64,000 nt of DNA from DATMER01 sp963741305 (GCA_963741305.1 CAVUHL010000003.1:7192001-7256000), one strand, 5' to 3'. Counted from the first letter of the stretch, positions 25,203 through 37,082 are shown. Program-made: numbers and translations. Notes: a model not told the origin generated them from the sequence alone.

Positions 25203-25789
25203 TTGGTGGGCTCCTCGCCGCTCGGCACGGTCCAGGAAGGCAGGGCCGAAGGATCGACCCCCACGGACCGCAGGGCGTCGTCCCAGACCTGCTCGGGATC
25301 GGAAGCGAAGATCAGGTCGGTCCGCACCGGCGCCGTGAGCCAGTCGTTCCGCAGGATCTCCTGGATGAGCTGCCCGGAGCCCCATCCGGCATAGCCGAGG
25401 AACAGCCGGAAATCGGAAGGCGGAGTCTCGGCGAGCCGCGCGAGGTCGCCGATGTGCTGCGTAATGGAAATACCGGGCAAGACCTCCGAGGCCGCCTCGG
25501 TCTCCACGGGGCCGGGGGAGAACAGCACCGTTCCCAGCTGCGGCTGGACCGGCCCGCCGAAGTGGGCCACGTTCTCCATGTCCCCTTGCCAGCTCACCTC
25601 CATCCCCTCGAGGATCTCCTGGAGCTTGATGCCGGTGGGCCGGTTCACGATGAAGCCGAAGCTCCCCTCGTCCTCATGATGGAGCAGGAGCACGACGCTT
25701 TTGTGGAAGAACGGATCGAGGACCTGCGGCATCGCGAGGAGGAGCAGCGGCGTGGTCAGATCGGAGGCGATCGCCGTCATGCCCCTCAT
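25199..25789 (-). CDS. yqgE: YqgE/AlgH (UPF0301) family protein
   Basis: A 196-residue DUF179 protein. Conserved 'GSFGFIVNRPTG', 'FGGPVQPQLGTVLFS' and 'LGYAGWGSGQLIQEI' are all present. The family has a known fold but no settled function; AlgH affects alginate regulation in Pseudomonas. First gene of a tightly packed minus-strand operon reaching to 22337. An internal ATG (25780) would remove MRG. Confidence 0.92.
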   Translation of the reverse strand: MRGMTAIASDLTTPLLLLAMPQVLDPFFHKSVVLLLHHEDEGSFGFIVNRPTGIKLQEILEGMEVSWQGDMENVAHFGGPVQPQLGTVLFSPGPVETEAASEVLPGISITQHIGDLARLAETPPSDFRLFLGYAGWGSGQLIQEILRNDWLTAPVRTDLIFASDPEQVWDDALRSVGVDPSALPSWTVPSGEEPTN

Positions 25790-25866
25790 CTTACCCCGGC
25801 ATCGCGGGCATCGCGAGGATACGGCTCGGTCTGTTATCTTTGCGAGCCAGGTGTGAGGAGAGGATC

Positions 25867-28629
<2,763 letters not shown>

Positions 28630-28642
28630 GGGTCCAAAAAAA

Positions 28643-28671
28643 CCCCGCGCGGTGGAGGGAACGGCGCGGGG
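28643..28671 (+). terminator. Possible terminator hairpin after acnA
   Basis: Perfect 8-base arms CCCCGCGC/GCGCGGGG with a 13-base loop, starting 13 bases after the acnA stop. There is no T-run downstream, so it may be a weak terminator or a 3'-end stabiliser. Confidence 0.4.
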
Positions 28672-28838
28672 GGAGGAGAGGGAGTTTAGGAGATTGTCGG
28701 AGCTTTACTCCGGGACGGGCCAACTCCCGGTGGTCCGTCCTCTCACCAGTTAAAACCAGGACGACCACCGCGGGATTCCCGCCCTTCCTGCCTCTCTTTC
28801 CTGTAAGTCCCCGTCGGCCTAAAAAAGGTTCTCTCCGC

Positions 28839-28844
28839 TAGAAT
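28839..28844 (+). promoter_or_regulatory. -10 element close to the epimerase start
   Basis: TAGAAT ends 8 bases before the ATG at 28853 and no ribosome site is present, consistent with a leaderless transcript. No convincing -35 is seen. Confidence 0.4.
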
Positions 28845-28852
28845 CCTCGTCC

Positions 28853-29830
28853 ATGCGGATCTATCTGACCGGAGGCACCGGCTACATCGGCAAGGCCTTG
28901 GCGAAACGGCTGGTGGAGGCGGGCCACGAAGTCCGCGCCCTGGTCCGGGCTACGAGCAATGTCGAGCCCTTGAAGCAGCTCGGCGTCGCTACCTTCACCG
29001 GCGATCTCCAGGACCGCGCCTCGATGCGCGAAGGGATGTCCGGCGCCGACTGGGTCATCCATGCCGCCGCCGACCTCGACCTCACCGGGCCGCCGGAACG
29101 GATGCGCCAGGTCAACATCCAGGGGAGTGAGAACGTGGCCTCGCTCGCCTACAAGCTGGGCACGGGCCGGTTCCTTTCCGTCTCCTCGATGGCCTACTTC
29201 GGCGGCAGCCCGGACGACGGCACCCCGGCCGACGAGGCTTACCCCCCGAGGGAGCCGTTCCCCACCCTCTACAGCGCCACCAAGCATTCAGGGGAACGCG
29301 CAATCCGGGAGTGGGTGAAGCAGGGATTGCGGGTGAACACCGTCTATCCCAGCCTGGTCTACGGCCCGCCAGGCAAGAAAGAGGGGGCGAACTCCATCCT
29401 CCGCCAGCTCCTCAAGGGGCGCTTTCCCGCCGTGGTCGGACCCGACCGCAGAACCTCGTGGATCTTCCTGGATGACGTCGTGGATGCCATGGTGAAGGTG
29501 GTCGACAAGGCTCCGGTCGGCCGGGACTACCTCCTGGCCGGGGACGTCACGACGCTGCGGAGCCTGGTGGACCGGGTCTGCGCCATGGGCGGGGTGAAGC
29601 CGCCGAAGCTGAGCCTGCCGATCGGCGTGGCCCGCGCCGCGATCACTCTCGCAAGCCCGCTCTACAAGATACGTGGGCGCCGGCCGCCGGTCGCGCCGGA
29701 CCAGCTCAACAACCTGGCGCGCCACTGGGCCTTCGACGACACCCGCGCCCGCACCGAGCTGGGCTGGACCCCCCGCACCCTGGACGAGGGGCTGCCGCCG
29801 ACGGTGCGGCACATCCAGGCGACCGGTTAG
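28853..29830 (+). CDS. NAD-dependent epimerase/dehydratase (extended SDR)
   Basis: A 325-residue extended short-chain dehydrogenase. TGGTGYIG at residues 6-13 binds the dinucleotide, 'HAAADLDL' lies at the nucleotide pocket, and Y140-x3-K144 (YSATK) is catalytic, with Ser in 'SVSSMAYFGG'. The C-terminal half fits UDP-sugar or flavonol-reductase-like relatives. Substrate unknown. Convergent with the ELWxxDGTxxGT gene, stops overlapping by 4 bases. Confidence 0.88.
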   Translation: MRIYLTGGTGYIGKALAKRLVEAGHEVRALVRATSNVEPLKQLGVATFTGDLQDRASMREGMSGADWVIHAAADLDLTGPPERMRQVNIQGSENVASLAYKLGTGRFLSVSSMAYFGGSPDDGTPADEAYPPREPFPTLYSATKHSGERAIREWVKQGLRVNTVYPSLVYGPPGKKEGANSILRQLLKGRFPAVVGPDRRTSWIFLDDVVDAMVKVVDKAPVGRDYLLAGDVTTLRSLVDRVCAMGGVKPPKLSLPIGVARAAITLASPLYKIRGRRPPVAPDQLNNLARHWAFDDTRARTELGWTPRTLDEGLPPTVRHIQATG

Positions 29831-32598
29831 AGCTCCGGTACCAACCAAAGCTCCCGGCCGTGCTCGCCGTCGTTGGCCGAGAAGTAGAGTGCTTCGCCGG
29901 TGCCGGTCAGCTCCTGGGGGGTGGACCAGGGGGCGCCGGGGGCAATGTCCTGGACGAACCGGGTTCCTGCCGCGGTGCCGTCGCTGGTCCACAGCTCCAT
30001 GCCATGCACGTCGTCCCGGGCCCGGAACCAGAGCCTGCCGTTCCAGACCGTCAGGCCGCGGGGATGGGAGCCGAGCAGGCCGGGTGCGATGTCTGTCAGC
30101 CTGGCCGTGCCCTCGGGAGTGCCGTCCGTGGACCAGAGCTCGTCGCCATGCGCCTTGTCTGCCGCGGCGAACCAGACGCGGCCATCCAACTCGACGAACG
30201 GGGACCGGTCCACGGGGGCGAAGCTGGACTCCCCGACCGTCACGTCCGCCAGCAGCTCGGTGCCGCCGTCGGTGCCGTCCGAGGCCCAGGGCAGGAGCCG
30301 TCCGGCACTCGCGGCGGTACCGTCCCTCCTCGGAGCGGTGAAGTAGAGGCGGTCCCCGACCGCGGTGAGAGTCTCCGGCGCGCCCGCTCCCGACTCGGCG
30401 GTGACCACGGGCCCCGTGCCGGCCGGGGTGCCGTCCGAGCCCCAGATGGCAAGGGGCTCCCCGGTCCCGGCGAACAGGAAGTAGACGCGGCCGCCGGCCT
30501 CGACGATGAAGTACTGCTGCAGGGGCATGAGGCCATAATTTTCGCCCAGGGGATAGGTGCCGGCCGGGGTGCCGTCGCTGACCCAGGGGCGCAGCACGGG
30601 CTCGTTGTCCGGGCGGAAGACCAGGTCGAAGAACCAGAGCCTGCCGCCCGCGAAACTGAGACCGCCCGTGTCCGTTTCGGCAGGGAGCTCGAGGTGCTTG
30701 CGGGTCCCCTCCGGCGTGCCGTCCGTCAGCCAGATGTCGACGCGGTACGTGTTGCCGGAGTTCGCGGAGATGGCGACGGCCGCCTCGACGCCGAACCGGA
30801 CCAGTTGAAATGGATGGCCGTCGGGCGAGTTGGAGAACAGGATCTGCGTCCCCTCCGGCGTCCCGTCCGTCCGCCAGAGCCCGTCGTTCCGGAGGAAGAC
30901 CGCAATATCGCTGCCCACGACCGTGAGGGGGTAGAACGCCTGGCAGTCGGGCCCTTCCACGGACTGCAGGAGGGTGGCCTCGGTCCCCTGCACGAACAGC
31001 AGCTTCGAGTCCACGCCGGTGCAGGTCCAGGCCAGCAGCCCGTCCCGGAACGGTGTCAGCCGGGAGGGGTGCGAGCCCTGGCCCGCCCGCTCTTCGACGA
31101 TCGGATGCGAGCCGTTGCGGGAGCCGTCGCTGCTCCACAGCACCACCTCGCGGGTCTCTCTTTCGCGGAAGCCTGGGAACACGAGCCGGCCGTTCGCCCC
31201 GCCGGCCGAGAGCGCGCCCGACCAGCCCCAGTAGTGGGACCAGGACGGCCCGCCTTGGGTGGCGAGGAAGGTGCCCGCGGCTGTTCCGTCGGTGATCCAG
31301 AGCTCGCCGACCTCGTACTCGTCGGTGACCTCGATCAGGACGCGGCCGTCCACCGCAACGGCCTGCGACAGCCCGTGCAGGCCGGCCTTGTGGAGGAGCC
31401 GGGTGCCCGCGGGGGTGCCGTCGGTGATCCAGATGCCGCCACCCTCCCGGTTCTGGCCATAGGAGACGAAGCGGCCCGGCGCCACGGGCGTGAGCTGGTC
31501 GAGGAACAGGGGGCACCCGCCCGGGCAGCCCGTCACCGGAGCGGTCGTCTGGAGGTTCCCGCGGGAGCTCCAAAGCTTCGGCGAGCCCCCGGACCCGGTG
31601 CCGAGGAACACGATGCGGTCTCCCGACTTCCGGAGGTCCCCGAACCAGCCGAAGCGGCCCGGGAAGTTGGTGAGGCGCAGCTGGCTGCCCGGGCGCGGGC
31701 CCACGCTCCAGAGCTCCAGCCCGTGGCGGCCGTCGCTGGCCCCGAAATACGCGCGTCCGTCGAGGAAGACCAGCCCCCCCATCGGCGAGTCCTCTGGCTG
31801 CCGCGGGAAGGCCGCGACCCGGCGGGTGCCGGCGGCAGTGCCGTCGCTGGTCCAGATCTCCCTTCCTCCGGCGACGAAGAATGCGCGGTTCCCCCCGGCG
31901 ATGAGCGATCTCGCGTCGGGAACCTCGCGGAGCCGTCTGAGGCCCTGTGCATCCGCGAGCCAGAGAGTGGTAGCTCCTTCGGGGGGCCCCGCGATCAGGC
32001 CCCCGATCAGGAAGGCCCGGCCGCCGGCCGAAACGAGCTCGCGGATGCCGCCGCTCTCCGGGCCGGGCACGATCTCGCCGGCCGGAGCCGTGCCCGCGGC
32101 CGAGCCGTCGGTCGACCAGAGCTCGCAGCCCAGCTCGGGAGAGCAGGCGTTGAAGAACAGGCGTCCGCCGCTCAGGGCTCCGAGGGTCCGCTGGTCCGAC
32201 GGCGGCACGGAGAGCCCGCTCGTGACCGGGAAGGTGCCGGCCGGGGTCCCGTCGGTGCGCCAGACCGCCAGATCGTTGTAGCCGACCCGGTAGAAGGCGA
32301 TGCTCCCGGTCGATCCGAGAGGCACGGCGCTATCGCAGGGGGGGCAGAGGACCGCGAGAGGGCTCGTCCCCTCCGCCGTGCCGTCCGTGATCCAGAGCGC
32401 CAGCCGGTGCTCGCCGTCGTTGCGGACGAAGACCGACCGGCTTCCCACGGGCAGGAAGCCGGAGGCGCCCATCTCCGCGGAGAGTGTTCCCGGAGCGAGG
32501 TCCTCGACGAGCCGGGCCGGGCCGGTTTCGGCGAAAGCAGGAAAGGCCAGGAGCCAGGCGGAGGCGATCAGCCACGAAAGGCGCTGCGAAGTGCTCAT
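29827..32598 (-). CDS. ELWxxDGTxxGT repeat protein, secreted (copy 2)
   Basis: A 923-residue exported protein: signal peptide 'LSWLIASAWLLAFPAFA' followed by 'ETGPARLVEDLAPG'. It is built from about 15 diverged repeats of 50-60 residues, each with a core like 'ELWSTDGTPEGTARL' and a following 'GRLWF.A.D..HG' strand. The layout suggests a beta-propeller or beta-solenoid. The family is common in Acidobacteriota and is of unknown function; surface or extracellular binding is a guess. It begins one base after the stop of its paralogue, so the two form an operon. Confidence 0.88.
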   Translation of the reverse strand: MSTSQRLSWLIASAWLLAFPAFAETGPARLVEDLAPGTLSAEMGASGFLPVGSRSVFVRNDGEHRLALWITDGTAEGTSPLAVLCPPCDSAVPLGSTGSIAFYRVGYNDLAVWRTDGTPAGTFPVTSGLSVPPSDQRTLGALSGGRLFFNACSPELGCELWSTDGSAAGTAPAGEIVPGPESGGIRELVSAGGRAFLIGGLIAGPPEGATTLWLADAQGLRRLREVPDARSLIAGGNRAFFVAGGREIWTSDGTAAGTRRVAAFPRQPEDSPMGGLVFLDGRAYFGASDGRHGLELWSVGPRPGSQLRLTNFPGRFGWFGDLRKSGDRIVFLGTGSGGSPKLWSSRGNLQTTAPVTGCPGGCPLFLDQLTPVAPGRFVSYGQNREGGGIWITDGTPAGTRLLHKAGLHGLSQAVAVDGRVLIEVTDEYEVGELWITDGTAAGTFLATQGGPSWSHYWGWSGALSAGGANGRLVFPGFRERETREVVLWSSDGSRNGSHPIVEERAGQGSHPSRLTPFRDGLLAWTCTGVDSKLLFVQGTEATLLQSVEGPDCQAFYPLTVVGSDIAVFLRNDGLWRTDGTPEGTQILFSNSPDGHPFQLVRFGVEAAVAISANSGNTYRVDIWLTDGTPEGTRKHLELPAETDTGGLSFAGGRLWFFDLVFRPDNEPVLRPWVSDGTPAGTYPLGENYGLMPLQQYFIVEAGGRVYFLFAGTGEPLAIWGSDGTPAGTGPVVTAESGAGAPETLTAVGDRLYFTAPRRDGTAASAGRLLPWASDGTDGGTELLADVTVGESSFAPVDRSPFVELDGRVWFAAADKAHGDELWSTDGTPEGTARLTDIAPGLLGSHPRGLTVWNGRLWFRARDDVHGMELWTSDGTAAGTRFVQDIAPGAPWSTPQELTGTGEALYFSANDGEHGRELWLVPEL

Positions 32599-32599
32599 G

Positions 32600-35290
32600 C
32601 TAAAAAGGATACAGCACCCATAGCTCCCGGCCGTGCTCGCCGTCGTCGGCCGAGAAATAGAGTCCCCCGTCGCTCGGGGCCAGATGCGCGGGCGTCGACC
32701 AGGAGGCGCCGGGCGCGATGTCCTGGACGAGGCGGGTGCCTTCCGCGGTCCCGTCGCTCGACCACAGCTCCATGCCGTGCACCGCGTCCCGGGCGCGGAA
32801 CCAGAGCCTGCCGTTCCAGACGGTCAGCTCCCGGGGTTGGGAGCCGAGCAGCCCGGGAGCGATGTCGAGCAACCGCGAGGTGCCCTCGGGAGTCCCATCC
32901 GTCGACCAGAGCTCGTCGCCGTGCAGCGGGTCCGCCGCGGCGAAGAAGACGCGGCCGTCCAGCTCCGTGAAGGACGGAAAGGCGTCGACACCCTCGGCCA
33001 GCGGTACCGTTCCCGCGTCGGTCCCGTCCGAAACCCAGGGCAGGGCCGGACCTCGGGGATCGCCGATCCGCGGCGCGGCGAAGTAGAGGCGCCCCTGGGC
33101 CACGCTCAGACTCTCCGGAAGCAGGGCTCCGGAGGCCGCCGTGATCGCCGGTCCTGTTCCGGTGGGGGTGCCGTCCGAGCTCCAGATCCCGCCGTCGAAC
33201 TGGAAGTAGACAAGACTGCCGGCTTCGATCAGGAAGGGATAGACCTCCGTCTGGTTGGCCGGCGTCAAGGGCAGGGTGCCTGCCGGGGTGCCATCGCTCA
33301 CCCACAGCCGCGAGTCGCTGAAGAACCAGAACCTGCCCGCGAGGTAGGTGGCCCGCGCGGGGAAGTCGAGGTGCTTGCGGGTCCCCCCGATGGTGCCGTC
33401 GGTCAGCCAGAGCTCGGAATCGTGGAGCCAGAAAGCGGCCTCATCGCCGAACTGGAACGGAGCCGACGGCCAGCTCGAGTCCGGGACCAGGATCGCCGTG
33501 CCCTGAGGTGTCCCGTCCGTCAGCCAGAGCTCCTGTCCGTAGCCGGCAGAGTACAAGACCGCGGCCTTTTCCAGGACGACGGGCGCGAAGACGTAGCAGT
33601 AGTCGATATCCGTACGAAACAGGCGGGTGCCATCGCCGGCCTGGGTGACGAGCCACAGCTCCCTGAGCTTGTAGTAACCGTTGGGGCAGTCCTGGACGAG
33701 CACCCCGTCCCGGAAGGGCGTGATCAGCTGGGGCGACGAGCTCCTCGGGATCTTGGCCTGGGTGAGCGGCCGGGAGCCCGCGGGCGTGCCGTCACTGCGC
33801 CACAGCACTTCGGAGACGGGCCAGTCCTCCTCCTGATAGCCCTCTCCTGAGAAGACGGTCGAGCCGCCGGCCGCGCCGGCGGCGAACTCATATCTCTCGC
33901 CATGGGTAACGAAGAAGGTGCCTTTGGCCGTGCCGTCCGTAATCCAGACGTCGGCAAGGGATGCTTCGCCGAGCGCGAAGAGGACACGGCCTCCCACCGC
34001 CGCAACCTGTGCCGAGCCGTGCAGCTCGCTTCGGCGGAGGAGCCGGGTGCCGGCCCGGGTGCCGTCCGTGACCCAGAAACCGGCCCCTTTCTGGTTGGAG
34101 CCGTAGAGGACGAAGCGGCCTGGGGTCCCGCCCGGTGCAAGGGACGCGAGCGGACTGATCGGCGTGGGGCACCCGCCCGGGCAGCCGGCCAGCGGCGCGG
34201 TCGACCGGACGTCCCCGCGGGAGCTCCAGATCCTGCGCGCGGCTCCCGGCCCGGCCGCGGCGAACACGATCCGCTGCCCGGCCTTCGCCACGTCCGTGAT
34301 CGACATGGAGGGATCCGGGAAGTTCGTGCTGCGGCGCTGGCTCCCCGGCCGGTCGCCCACGCTCCAGAGCTCGGTGCCATGGATGCCGTTGTCGGCCGCG
34401 AACCAGGCGCGTCCGGAGAGGAGGGCCAGGAACCCCTCCTGGGGGAATGGGTCCGCCGGGCTGAAGCCCGTGACGGGACGGGTGCCCGCGGCGGTGCCGT
34501 CGCTCGCCCACACCTCAAGGCCGCCGTCCACGTCCTGCGCGAAGAAGAAGACGCGGCCCTTGCCCTGGGCGAGCTGCACGGTGAGATGGCTCGCCCCGGG
34601 CGTCTCGCGGAGGCGCGTCAAGCCCTGCCGGTCGGCGATCCAGAGGAAGGTTCCGCCGCCGGGCTCATCCACGATCAGGAAGGCCCGTCCGCCGACCGCC
34701 GCGATCTCCCGGATGCCCGGAATGCTGCCGCTCTCCGGACCGGGGACGATCTCGCCGACGGGCGCCGTGCCCGCCGCCGAGCCGTCGCTCGCCCAGAGCT
34801 CGCATCCCAGGCCGGGGGAGCAGGCGCGGAAATACAGGAGCCCATCGCTCACGGAGCCGAGGGCCACCCCGTACCCGCCGGGCTGCGTGAGGCTGCTCGT
34901 GACGGGGAAGGTGCCTGCCGGCGTCCCGTCGGTGCGCCAGATCACCGTCTCTTCGTAGCCGACCCCGTAGAAGGCGAGGCCCCCCGTCCATCCGAACTGC
35001 ACGACGGTTTCGAGCCACGTGCCGATGACACCCAGGGATCTCGTGCCCTGCTCCGTGCCGTCCGTGACCCACAAGGCCTGGAGGTATTCGTTCTCGTTGC
35101 GGAGGAAGACCGACTGGCTTCCGACGCGGCTGAAACCGCGGATGTACTGCGGAAAATCGAAGCTCAGGAAGTCTCCGGGAGCGAGATCGGCCAGGAGCCT
35201 GGCCGGCCCGGTCTCGTCCTCCGCGAAGACGGGAGGAGTGAGGAGGAAGGCGGAGACGATCAGGCAGCGGACCCAGTGCGAGCGATCCAT
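32600..35290 (-). CDS. ELWxxDGTxxGT repeat protein, secreted (copy 1)
   Basis: An 896-residue paralogue of the next gene, with signal peptide 'VRCLIVSAFLLTPPVFA' and the same 'ETGPARLLADLAPGD' start and repeat architecture ('ELWSVGDRPGSQ', 'ELWLTDGTPQGT', 'ELWSTDGTPEGT'). The two share most of their C-terminal repeats almost word for word, indicating a tandem duplication. A TATAAT hexamer ends 6 bases before the ATG, so the operon is probably read as a leaderless mRNA. Confidence 0.88.
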   Translation of the reverse strand: MDRSHWVRCLIVSAFLLTPPVFAEDETGPARLLADLAPGDFLSFDFPQYIRGFSRVGSQSVFLRNENEYLQALWVTDGTEQGTRSLGVIGTWLETVVQFGWTGGLAFYGVGYEETVIWRTDGTPAGTFPVTSSLTQPGGYGVALGSVSDGLLYFRACSPGLGCELWASDGSAAGTAPVGEIVPGPESGSIPGIREIAAVGGRAFLIVDEPGGGTFLWIADRQGLTRLRETPGASHLTVQLAQGKGRVFFFAQDVDGGLEVWASDGTAAGTRPVTGFSPADPFPQEGFLALLSGRAWFAADNGIHGTELWSVGDRPGSQRRSTNFPDPSMSITDVAKAGQRIVFAAAGPGAARRIWSSRGDVRSTAPLAGCPGGCPTPISPLASLAPGGTPGRFVLYGSNQKGAGFWVTDGTRAGTRLLRRSELHGSAQVAAVGGRVLFALGEASLADVWITDGTAKGTFFVTHGERYEFAAGAAGGSTVFSGEGYQEEDWPVSEVLWRSDGTPAGSRPLTQAKIPRSSSPQLITPFRDGVLVQDCPNGYYKLRELWLVTQAGDGTRLFRTDIDYCYVFAPVVLEKAAVLYSAGYGQELWLTDGTPQGTAILVPDSSWPSAPFQFGDEAAFWLHDSELWLTDGTIGGTRKHLDFPARATYLAGRFWFFSDSRLWVSDGTPAGTLPLTPANQTEVYPFLIEAGSLVYFQFDGGIWSSDGTPTGTGPAITAASGALLPESLSVAQGRLYFAAPRIGDPRGPALPWVSDGTDAGTVPLAEGVDAFPSFTELDGRVFFAAADPLHGDELWSTDGTPEGTSRLLDIAPGLLGSQPRELTVWNGRLWFRARDAVHGMELWSSDGTAEGTRLVQDIAPGASWSTPAHLAPSDGGLYFSADDGEHGRELWVLYPF

Positions 35291-35296
35291 GGTCCA

Positions 35297-35302
35297 ATTA
35301 TA
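35297..35302 (-). promoter_or_regulatory. -10 element (TATAAT) of the ELWxxDGTxxGT operon
   Basis: A consensus TATAAT on the minus strand ends 6 bases before the ATG at 35290. No clear -35 or ribosome site is seen. Confidence 0.45.
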
Positions 35303-35514
35303 CGCTTTCTAAAATGGTAGGAGGAACAGGCTCCCGCCCAAGCCCGTCCCTGTCTGAGGTGGGAAAAGATGAATCGAATGTCAAAGAGCGCGCCCCACCC
35401 AACTCATCTGGCGGAGCATAGTAAACATCTATGCGCATGATAGTCTCCTGGCTGTGTCGCGGTCAAGCTCTGGGTTGCGCATGACTGTTTCGGCTGCGCC
35501 GACGCGTGAATGCG

Positions 35515-35830
35515 GGCGATTCCCCCCGAAGGGCGGACGGTTCCCCCCGGCGGGGGAGCCGTTCCCCTCCGAGTCAAGGGGTTCCCCCTCCGGCTCGGAC
35601 GGTTTCCCCCCGGCGCCTGGGTCTCCCGTCCCAATGGGGGAGGAGCTCCCCTGCCGGTGCGGAAGGCCCGCCCGCTTGCCTGGACGGCTCCCCCGCCGAG
35701 GGGAACGTCCGCCCCGGTGAGGGGAGCCTCCCGGAGCCTGAGGGCGAAGGCCGCCGGACCGGGGCGGATCGCTCCCGGACCGGGGTAGACCGTCCACGAG
35801 TCCGGGCGGGAAGCATGCGTGCGCATAGAA
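35515..35830. repeat. GC-rich low-complexity repeat array
   Basis: About 300 bases of diverged 20-27-base units around the core CGGACGGTTCCCCCCGGCG, with the C-runs and the GGACGG/CCGTCC parts recurring in both orientations. Long frames are open on both strands because the array lacks A+T, but none has a ribosome site or family. Similar in design to the arrays at 2565-2965 and 56351-57008, though the unit sequence differs. Confidence 0.65.
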
Positions 35831-36213
35831 TCGGCTGGTGAGATGCTCTGCTAGAGCTACGCACTTGACAGGATCGTTCCCGTCCACCATCCTAATGCAT
35901 ACGAAGTCCCGTAGGGCGCTCAGCGGAGCGCGGCTTCCGCCTCGGCGGATCAGGAGGAACCGCAGTGATGAGAGTTCTTCGCCGGGAGGTTCATTGACAA
36001 TTAGGAAGGGACGGCGGCCTCCGAGTCCAAGGACGCCGCCATCCCGCCCGGGGGCCTGCCTTTCATATGGGGAAGGGCAGGGCGGCGCATTGGGGAGATC
36101 CGGAGGCGGGGGCGCTCCGGAGGCTCCCGCGCGCCGTTTCCCCCGGTTTGGTTGGAAGGATCTCCCCTCGCCCCCGTTGTTTTTCGGAATGTAGGAAATA
36201 GAGGTCATTGAGC
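35831..36213. other. Gene-free stretch with a second, weaker array
   Basis: No gene is supported. From about 36005 to 36185 the DNA again has GGACGGCGGCCTCCGAG-like units and C/G runs resembling the preceding array. The first part (35831-36000) is more ordinary, unrepeated sequence. Confidence 0.45.
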
Positions 36214-36345
36214 TCAGCCGTCCAGGCCAAGCTCGCGCTCGACTTCATCCAAAGTCCAGCGCCTGCCAGGGTTGCCGAGGCGCTCCTCGGCGATCTGGAC
36301 GTCCTCGAGATGGCGAAGAAGTCGATACATCTGGTGATCAGTAAG
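36214..36345 (-). pseudogene. Antitoxin C-terminal remnant
   Basis: The minus strand reads LTDHQMYRLLRHLEDVQIAE then ERLGNPGRRWTLDEVERELG before a stop. This 'HLED...AEERL...TLEEVERELGLD' pattern is typical of the end of RelB/Phd-type antitoxins. Its 5' part is missing: upstream is REP DNA. A related 30-base stretch beginning CGATACAT recurs at 37893, so part of this reading may belong to the REP element. Confidence 0.45.
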
Positions 36346-36603
36346 CCCCGAAAGGGGCGCAGGCGTAAAGCCTGGGGCTTCAACCCCAGGTGGGCTGTTC
36401 CCCATGTTTCCCAGCCCTGGAAGGGCGTAGGCATGGACCAGGGGCGCAAGCCCCGTAGAGAGGGTGGTGGGCTCCCGGGCTGCCGCCCAGGGCCAGTGCC
36501 TGCGTCCCTTCGGGACTTGGGATGTTTGGGGGGCCTTCCTGGGGTTGAAACCCCAGGCTTTATGCCTGCGCCCCTTCGGGGCTCCCGGAGACAAGGCCAA
36601 GAT
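36331..36603. repeat. REP/palindromic element cluster
   Basis: A cluster of hairpins of the CCCCGAAAGGGGCG...AAGCCTGGGGCTTCAACCCCAGG kind, present in two opposed copies: about 36350-36400 and, inverted, about 36535-36585 (CCTGGGGTTGAAACCCCAGG then GCCCCTTCGGGGCT). A GGGCTCCCGGGCTGCCGCCC palindrome lies between them. The same family appears at 37893-37960, 61951-62093 and, more loosely, 3930-4010. Confidence 0.7.
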
Positions 36604-36666
36604 GTGTGGTACCGCGAGCCGCAGCAGGACGTTGGTGTCGACCAGGTAGACCAGGTCTTCAGGGAT
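36604..36666 (-). pseudogene. PIN-domain toxin, N-terminal fragment cut by REP DNA
   Basis: Directly after the antitoxin stop the minus strand reads 'PEDLVYLVDTNVLLRLAVP', the first strand and first catalytic Asp of a PIN domain. It then runs into the REP cluster and no further PIN sequence is found. The toxin is therefore destroyed. Confidence 0.65.
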
Positions 36667-36922
36667 GGTCGGTGTAGATCCCGGCGCGGGATACGGCCTC
36701 ATCTGACAGAGCAGGTACGTCGCGGAGCTCGGCAGCGATTTTGTCGAGCAATGCGGGGAGCGTCTTGGCGTGGGATCGGCGGGCGGAGATGTGCAGGAGC
36801 TCTTCAACCGTGGAATCCAGTGCCTGACGCAGGATCTCGCGCACGGCCTCCTCGTCCTGTTGAGCGGCGCCAACCCGCAAGCGCTGCTCCTGTTCGGAAG
36901 AAAGCCTGAGCGTGATCGTCAT
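36659..36922 (-). CDS. Antitoxin-like protein, toxin partner disrupted
   Basis: An 87-residue protein starting MTITLRLSSEQEQRLRVGAA, a ribbon-helix-helix-like N-terminus, with a helical C-terminus ('EAVREILRQALDSTVEEL'). GGAGGTCAGTGA precedes the ATG at 36922. Its order and overlap with the PIN fragment mark it as the antitoxin of a VapBC-type pair. With the toxin gone it may be a free repressor or under decay. Confidence 0.7.
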   Translation of the reverse strand: MTITLRLSSEQEQRLRVGAAQQDEEAVREILRQALDSTVEELLHISARRSHAKTLPALLDKIAAELRDVPALSDEAVSRAGIYTDHP

Positions 36923-37046
36923 TCACTGACCTCCACACAGCCCATTCCAAGAGGCAAAGGCGCTCCTCAGTCTTGATCCGCCTTGCTGCCGCTGTTCCGT
37001 CCGTCCGCATTTTACCTCTTCCCCAGAACATCTCCATGCGCTATCT

Positions 37047-37075
37047 TTGACGGAACTAGGGAGACTCCGTATACT
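37047..37075 (+). promoter_or_regulatory. Promoter of the Uma2-family gene
   Basis: TTGACG (37047-37052), a 17-base spacer and TATACT (37070-37075), then 7 bases to the ATG at 37083. Close to sigma-70 consensus; it predicts a leaderless mRNA. Confidence 0.65.
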
Positions 37076-37082
37076 CCGCAGC

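Noticed and set aside
29860..32970. 1036-residue plus-strand frame
   Set aside because: Opposite the ELWxxDGTxxGT genes and spans the boundary between them; composition typical of an antisense shadow.
35404..36208. Minus-strand frames of 140-259 residues over the C/G array
   Set aside because: Pro/Gly/Arg-rich translations of low-complexity DNA with no start signal.
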